Origin: Archivesica marissinica
Lineage: Eukaryota; Mollusca; Bivalvia; Venerida; Vesicomyidae
DNA: 64,000 nt
Reading direction: 5' to 3'
Assembly (NCBI GenBank): GCA_014843695.1
Contig: CM026400.1
Location: 9,676,015-9,740,014, forward strand
In this document: piece by piece, positions 49,701 to 58,700 of the stretch
Layout of the letters: each line of letters begins with the position of its first letter
Numbering within the stretch: the stretch's first letter is position 1
Translations under genes and position numbers: made by a program
The notes under the pieces: model-generated
Told to the model about the DNA's origin: nothing
Seen by the model: only the letters and a program-made list of their open reading frames with translations
Databases searched by the model: none

Positions 49701-52700
49701 GAACAACAACCTCTCTACAACAACCAATCTCGATGTATCCGGATGGTGTTTGCTCTAGAGGTTTGACTGAATATTATAGGGCTTTACAGTTATGTTATAT
49801 TTCGGGTTTTACGCCTGCATCAGCACCATTTTGGGCTATATAGCTGGCGGGCAGTTTACCTAACAACACCTTTCCTGGGCAGGCTCCAGCGGTTAACCAG
49901 TACTTGGGTGCACCAACCTCCATAAGAAACTGCCAACTTTTTCATATAAATGAGGGAGGCGGACATAGGGCTTTACAGTATGTTTAATTAATGAAGCTTG
50001 GCACATTATTAAATAATATTCATTAATGCTATTCTATTGAGATGATTGACTATATCATCACTGAACATACACCTGCACACACACCCTTACCCTTCAGGAA
50101 GCTACGCCGATGACAGTAGAAGTGTATGTGTATCACATTTGGTATGAAATCTAATTAATCATTCACTTAATACGACGCCAATTAAATGTTTAAATTATCA
50201 ATTAATAACAATAAGCGACCCCAATTGATAGAGTGGTACCTTTAATCAGTTCCTATGAGAAACATTAGTCAGTTACTGCCCCTGAATACTCCTAAAAGTA
50301 TATTGGTCCTCATAATTGGTTTCCTCTGTTTTTATCGTTGTTTCCTTTGCACCACATGTTTTCCATTCTTATCCGTATTCGCGTCTTATAATGATGAATT
50401 TATTAAATCTCGACAGATATCCTTTAGCATGTCCAATGGATACATTACTGTAAAAATTGGTTCAATTAATTAACACGATTTTGATAAAATTACATTTATC
50501 CTAACGCAACATCTGGTTAGACGACAACAGTAAAAACAAAGGATTCCAACTAAAACGACCAATATACATTTAGGGATAAATCTGACTTTATCCATCAAGG
50601 GAGGTAATAGAAAAACCAGTAATGTCTCTCATTGACTGTCATGCCAGTGAAACGTATGAAAACTTGCATTCAACTATATGTATAATCATTTTATTAACGA
50701 ACCAGTCATGAAAATTGCCCAGCGGACGAAACCTCCCCTTATTTGCACTCTAATATTGCTTTGTAGACGAACCGGTAAGCAGACGAAAATTCCCGAAAAA
50801 GGTTTTTTATAGTATGTCAGGGTTTTCTTAATTCTTTCAGCGCCGAATAAATTCAGAGCATGTGCAAACAACATAGATCCAGATCAGCCGCGGCGTAACG
50901 CTGCGTCTGATCAGGATCTATGTTGTTTGCTATTCGGACAGGTGCTTCAGCTCCACTGTCTGAAGAGCAATCAGCATATAGCCTGATCAGACGGCATGTT
51001 CTGTTGTCTGATCGGGTTCTCTACTTTTTTACAAAGTCGCTTTTATGCGACATTGGCGGTGAAAGAGTTAAACAATTCCCCGTATTAATTCCCGTTTATC
51101 ATTTTATTCAATATATATAACAAGCCGAAGTAGATCTCTCTTATTTTTTTTCTCTCTTGCGATATTTAGATAAGACTATTATTTTTCTATTTTTTGTGTT
51201 AATTTTTCTCTTCTTTTTCACATGCTTTGTCTAAACATAACATTCTTATATATTGAATTATGTAATGTATTGTACACATATGTAAATGTAACTGTTTTGT
51301 ACAAATTTCATTACTATGTTCTTTGTAAGGTACAAGTGGGATGGCCTAGACCCGCTTGCTACCTACGACGAGGCAAATAAACGGACCTTAAACGTGGCTC
51401 CAAATAAAAAATTCCCGTTTATCTTTCAACTACTCCCATCACCGATTCTGTGTTTTAGACCAATTTCCAAGGTTTTAGTATTTGTATCACATGACATAAA
51501 TCACATTTTTTAAGGAAACAATAAACCACAAAACTATCGTAAAGTTTCGCACGATGTCATAAAATTCATACAGAGTTGCATCCCTTACTGGCTTGTTTTA
51601 CTGACTGAACAGTAACTCCACGGGTACCCGTTAACATACAAATTCTCGACAATTTTCGAAAAATCGAGTAATATCCGGAAAATCCTGTTCGCTGGGTTCA
51701 CTAGTAAATGTAGAACTATGAATCGTAGGATGATGCAATTAACATCACTTCATCGGCTTTATTTTATATTTTATAATATAATATTGTCAATTTGGTACTG
51801 CTAGGTGATGTGACCATGGCAGTACTGGTTTAAGACCCCCCCCCAGCCTATATCTACATAATTCTACCTTTAAATATTCATCTCGCTGGCTCTGCTTCAG
51901 TCGCTCCAGGACCGCCAGATTTTCTGTGTCGATGCCATCAATTTCTTCTTTGGCTTTCTGATCACTGTAGATGACAATAAAACAGTTATGTTTTCTTTGT
52001 TTGTATTTTGAGCTTAACATCGCACCAACAGCTTAGGCCCGCCCTATGGCGACTTTCCAGCTATTATTGATTGGAGGGAGACCCCGGCAGTATTTCGGGT
52101 GCGACGAGCAACACGGTAGAACCGGGTTTACCACCGACCTTCTATTATTGATTGGAGGGAGACCCCGGCAGTATTTCAGGTGCGACTAGCACCCCGGTAG
52201 CACCTGGTTTACAACCGACCTTCCGCAAGTCAGCTGGATAGCTTCCTCACTTGAAATAATTTCAACACCCCCAGTGGGATTCGAACCAGCAGAGGTGAGG
52301 GGAGCGGCGAGTGGCAAGAGATTTGAAGTCAACGACCGTAACCACATAATACAATAGTCATTTCCTCAATATTCTGAATTTAGAAATTAGTGTCGTAAAT
52401 TACCAAATGTAGACCTGTAATGCAACTGTGTACAGTATATATGCCTACATTGATTTTAACCCTTTCCCCCATAGAAGCACCTATTGGCAATGTATGTGGT
52501 ATTGGTAAAGGCATCAAGAGGTGCATCTATGAGGGAAAGGGTTTATGAACATTGGTTTGGCTACTACATTGGCAATGTATGTGGTATTGGTAATGGCGTC
52601 AAGAGGTGCTTCTACGAGGGAAAGGGTTTATGAACATTGGATTGGCTATTACATTGTCAATGTATGTCGTATTGGTAATGGCGTCAAGAGGCGCATCTAT

Positions 52701-55700
52701 GAGGGAAAGGGTTTATGAACTGGTTTGGCTACTACATTGTCAATGTATGTCGTATTGGTAATGGCGTCAAGAGGTGCTTCTATGAGGGAAAGGTCATATA
52801 GCGACACAGTTATTATTGGTGGAGGAAGACACCGGGTGCCACTCTGGGCAGTATTGCAAGCACCCGGGTAGAACCACAGACCTACCACAAGCTAGCTGGA
52901 TAGCTTCCTCACAAGAAAACATGTGGGATTCGAACCTACAGCCAGTGAGGGGCAAGTGATTTGAAGTCGACAACTTTAACAACTATCGGAAATAGAGGCC
53001 CTTCTTGCAGTATACTGTAATACAAAAGATAAAATATGAAGAGGGACAATAGATATGGTGCAGTGCATACTCAAACATGGACTCTGCAGGTGTGGAAATA
53101 TGACACTCTACAATTAGTTTATACAAATTGATTTTAGCTCGATTGCGAAACAAGCTCTTACAACTTATATTAATCACTCCCGAGACCTCATTTCTGATGG
53201 AATCCATCGCCACGAGGGAGAGAGAAGAGGCAACGTGGAATTTAAATGCCATGTGGGAATTGTACAAAGTGGCTCTTGCACATTCTGTTTCGATCAGTCA
53301 AAGTGAAACTCGCACAATTTCAATTGAACAATATTGTCTCTAAAACTCGAGCTGTAAAATTGATTTGATCCGCTGACGATATATTGTTGTAGGTGATGTT
53401 GCTTAACCCTTTCAACACCACAGGCCTCTAAATAGGCTTACAAAAAGTGTAGATCCAGATGAGCCGGCTCGTGACGATCCGTCTCATCAGGATCTGCACT
53501 TTTTGCAAGTAATATTACTATTTTTAGACAAAATTACCCATTTTGATAAATGAATTTGTCCAAATGTAATTTTCTTATTAATTTGTTGGTCTAAAAGTAT
53601 AGTGCACCAGTCCAAGTCAGATACTTGGTGTTGAATGGGTTAATGCGGATTTCCATGTGTTAACTCAGTGGGGAGGGGGATTGGAATGTTGTGGGATAGA
53701 TCGTTGTAATGGGATATCCTCGTGTTGACCCGATCACCAAGATTGTTGTAATGGGATATCCTCGTGTTGACCCGATCACCAAGATTGTTGTAATGGGATA
53801 TCCTCGTGTTGACCCGATCACCAAGATCGTTGTAATGGGATATCCTCGTGTTGACCCGATCACCAAGATCGTTGTAATGGGATATCCTCGTGTTGACCCG
53901 ATCACCAAGATTGTTGTAATGGGATATCCTCGTGCTGACCCGATCACCAAGATCGTTGTAATGGGATATCCTCGTGTTGACCCGATCACCAAGATCGTTG
54001 TAATGGGATATCCTCGTGTTGACCCGATCACCAAGATTGTTGTAATGGGATATCCTCATGTTGACCCGATCACCAATTGTTTTGTAATGGGATATCCTCG
54101 TGTTGACCCGATCACCAAGATTGTGTAATGGGATATCCTCATGTTGACCCGATCACCAAGATTGTTGTAATGGGATATCCTCATGTTGACCCGATCACCA
54201 ATATTGTTGTAATGGGATATCCTCGTGTTGACCCGATCACCAAGATTGTTGTAATGGGATATCCTCGTGTTGACCTGATCACCAAGATTGTTGTAATGGG
54301 ATATCCTCGTGTTGACCCGATCACCAAGATCGTTGTAATGGGATATCCTCGTGTTGACCCGATCACCAAGATTGTTGTAATGGGATATCCCGTGTTGACC
54401 CGATCACCAAGATCGTTGTAATGGGATATCCTCGTGTTGACCCGATCGCCAAGATCGTTGTAATGGGATATCCTCGTGTTGACCCATCACCAAGATTGTT
54501 GTAATGGGATATCCTCTGTTGACCCGATCGCCAAGATCGTTGTAATGGGATATCCTCGTGTTGACCCGATCACCAAGATCGTGTAATGGATATCCTCGTG
54601 TTGACCCGATCGCCAAGATCGTTGTAATGGGATATCCTCGTGTTGACCCGATCACCAATATCGTTGTAATGGGATATCCTCGTGTTGACCCGATCACCAA
54701 GATCGTTGTAATGGGATATCCTCGTGTTGACCCGATCACCAAGATCGTTGTAATGGGATATCCTCGTGTTGACCCGATCACCAAGATCGTTGTAATGGGA
54801 TATCCTCGTGTTGACCCGATCACCAAGATCGTTGTAATGGGATATCCTCGTGTTGACCCGATCACCAAGATCGTTGTAATGGGATATCCTCGTGTTGACC
54901 CGATCACCAAGATCGTTGTATGGGATATCCTCGTGTTGACCCGATCACCAAGATTGTTGCAGAATAGGTAATGTAATAGAATTTCATTGATTTGACCCAG
55001 TGACCTAGATCGTTGTACGAGATATTGCTTAATGAGGTCTACTCATTTTGACCCAGTGACCTAGATCGTTGTACGAGATATTGCTTAATGAGGTCTACTC
55101 ATTTTGACCCAGTGACCTAGATCGTTGTACGAGATATTGCTTAATGAGGTCTACTCATTTTGACCCAGTGACCTAGATCGTTGTACGAGATATTGCTTAA
55201 TGAGGTCTACTCATTTTGACCCAGTGACCTAGATCGTTGTACGAGATATTGCTTAATGAGGTCTACTCATTTTGACCCAGTGACCTAGATCGTTGTACGA
55301 GATATTGCTTAATGAGGTCTACTCATTTTGACCCAGTGACCTAGATCGTTGTACGAGATATTGCTTAATGAGGTCTACTCATTTTGACCCAGTGACCTAG
55401 ATCGTTGTACGAGATATTGCTTAATGAGGTCTACTCATTTTGACCCAGTGACCTAGATCGTTGTACGAGATATTGCTTAATGAGGTCTACTCATTTTGAA
55501 CCAGTTGACCTAGATCGTTGTACGAGATATTGCTTAATGAGGTCTACTCATTTTGACCCAGTGACCTAGATTGCTAAGTTAGAGGTTACTTAAATGGATT
55601 GTCTCGTTTTGAACCTCTGAACTAGATAGGATTTTGCAGGGTTCCTACTGTCGGTCGATAACGGCGCTAATTGCGACAAAAAAAATATATTGGCGCAACT

Positions 55701-58700
55701 TTTTTTCTATTTCAATTTTTTTTATTGGTACATGTTTTGTCATATAACATGGCTTCAAATATTTATTTGTGAATTATATAGCTCTTAGTTGGCTCCAAGT
55801 TTTTTAAATTGGCTCCAGTGTTTTTCAATTGGCTACATAAATGACGCAGACAAACATTCTGACAGAGGGAACCCTATGTTTGGACAACAGCTGTGTTCAC
55901 CAACATTCGTTTTATCTTGCATGTTATGTTCAATTTCATGCTTCATCTAATCAGCTCCTACAAGTATGTATATATTCTACTTGGTTATTTCAGATTCTTC
56001 AACAGGTGCGAATCGTTGTCGTCGAGCTTTGCAGTTTATCCAATGTGGAGATTGGCTACTTATAATCTCATGCAAATTCTATTATATCAGGGTTCATTCT
56101 AGGTAAGAATTTTTGGGAGAAGTGAGAAAGCAGCGCGTGATCGCTTCCTTAAATGGTGTTCTTTAATATACTTCTGCAAAATAGGGTTAAAATGCACAGT
56201 ACAACCATTAAATACAACATTTGAATAGAAGGAGTGCTTTATAATGGGCCAGTGTATCTTATTAGACACAATTTTGTTTGAAAATCGTAAAAACCAAAAT
56301 ATATATTTTTTTAAGTTTTAGTGGGGCGGGCCCCAGAGGGCTAAGTCAGGGTCCCTAGGGCGACTATTTCGCCCACTAGAATGATTCCTGTTATATACGA
56401 GAATAGTTCAACCTACTTTTGAGCATCCTCCTCCATATCATAGTGTAGCTCATCTTCATCCTCGCTGTCTGAACTCTGATCCACCGACAACATGCCCTGA
56501 AACATGTAGCAATGAATGCCCTGAAACATGTAGCAATGAATGCCCTGAAACATGTAGCAATGAATGGCCTGAAACATGTAGCAATGAATGGTCTGAAACA
56601 TGTAGCAATGAATGCCCTGAAACATGTAGCAATGAATGCCCTGAAACATGTAGCAATGAATGCCCTGAAACATGTAGCAATGAATGCCTTGAAACATGTA
56701 GCAATGAATGACCTGAAACATGTAGCAATGAATGCCCTGAAACATGTAGCAATGAATGCCCTGAAACATGTAGCAATGAATGCCCTGAAACATGTAGCAA
56801 TGAATGCCCTGAAACATGTAGCAATGAATGGTCTGAAACATGTAGCAATGAATGGTCTGAAACATGTAGCAATGAATGGTCTGAAACATGTAGCAATGAA
56901 TGGCATGAAACATGTAGCAATGAATGGCATGAAACATGTAGCAATGAATGACCTGAAACATGTAGCAATGAATGCCCTGAAACATGTAGCAATGAATGCC
57001 CTGAAACATGTAGCAATGAATGCCCTGAAACATGTAGCAATGAATGGCCTGAAACATGTAGCAATGAATGCACTGAAACATGTAGCAATGAATGGTCTGA
57101 AACATGTAGCAATGAATGCCCTGAAACATGTAGCAATGAATGCCCTAAAACATGTTGCAATGAATGGTCTGAAATGTTTTCTTGTGTTGGTCATCTGGTT
57201 TGTTATTTCTCTTGCTTGTAAACTCTTTCATCTGGTTTGTTATTTCTCTTGCTTGTAAACTCTTAAATCTGGTTTGTTATTTCTCTTGCTTGTAAACTCT
57301 TAAATCTGGTTTGTTATTTCTCTTGCTTGTAAACTCTTAAATCTGGTTTGTTATTTCTCTTGCTTGTAAACTCTTAAATCTGGTTTGTTATTTCTCTTGC
57401 TTGTAAACTCTTCAATCCAGTTTGCTATTTCTCTGGACTACTCGTTCACCTAGTTTATTTCTTCGATTTATGCATTCACCTAGTTTATTTCTNNNNNNNN
57501 NNNNNNNNNNNNNNNNNNNNNNNNNNNNNNNNNNNNNNNNNNNNNNNNNNNNNNNNNNNNNNNNNNNNNNNNNNNNNNNNNNNNNNNNNNNNNNNNNNNN
57601 NNNNNNNNNNNNNNNNNNNNNNNNNNNNNNNNNNNNNNNNNNNNNNNNNNNNNNNNNNNNNNNNNNNNNNNNNNNNNNNNNNNNNNNNNNNNNNNNNNNN
57701 NNNNNNNNNNNNNNNNNNNNNNNNNNNNNNNNNNNNNNNNNNNNNNNNNNNNNNNNNNNNNNNNNNNNNNNNNNNNNNNNNNNNNNNNNNNNNNNNNNNN
57801 NNNNNNNNNNNNNNNNNNNNNNNNNNNNNNNNNNNNNNNNNNNNNNNNNNNNNNNNNNNNNNNNNNNNNNNNNNNNNNNNNNNNNNNNNNNNNNNNNNNN
57901 NNNNNNNNNNNNNNNNNNNNNNNNNNNNNNNNNNNNNNNNNNNNNNNNNNNNNNNNNNNNNNNNNNNNNNNNNNNNNNNNNNNNNNNNNNNNNNNNNNNN
58001 NNNNNNNNNNNNNNNNNNNNNNNNNNNNNNNNNNNNNNNNNNNNNNNNNNNNNNNNNNNNNNNNNNNNNNNNNNNNNNNNNNNNNNNNNNNNNNNNNNNN
58101 NNNNNNNNNNNNNNNNNNNNNNNNNNNNNNNNNNNNNNNNNNNNNNNNNNNNNNNNNNNNNNNNNNNNNNNNNNNNNNNNNNNNNNNNNNNNNNNNNNNN
58201 NNNNNNNNNNNNNNNNNNNNNNNNNNNNNNNNNNNNNNNNNNNNNNNNNNNNNNNNNNNNNNNNNNNNNNNNNNNNNNNNNNNNNNNNNNNNNNNNNNNN
58301 NNNNNNNNNNNNNNNNNNNNNNNNNNNNNNNNNNNNNNNNNNNNNNNNNNNNNNNNNNNNNNNNNNNNNNNNNNNNNNNNNNNNNNNNNNNNNNNNNNNN
58401 NNNNNNNNNNNNNNNNNNNNNNNNNNNNNNNNNNNNNNNNNNNNNNNNNNNNNNNNNNNNNNNNNNNNNNNNNNNNNNNNNNNNNNNNNNNNACCTAGAT
58501 CGTTGTACGAGATATTGCTTAATGAGGTCTACTCATTTTGACCCAGTGACCTAGATCGTTGTACGAGATATTGCTTAATGAGGTCTACTCATTTTGACCC
58601 AGTGACCTAGATCGTTGTACGAGATATTGCTTAATGAGGTCTACTCATTTTGACCCAGTGACCTAGATCGTTGTACGAGATATTGCTTAATGAGGTCTAC

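Noticed and set aside
57422..58498. 358-codon open frame made mostly of X
   Set aside because: It is the 1,000-N assembly gap read as open sequence.
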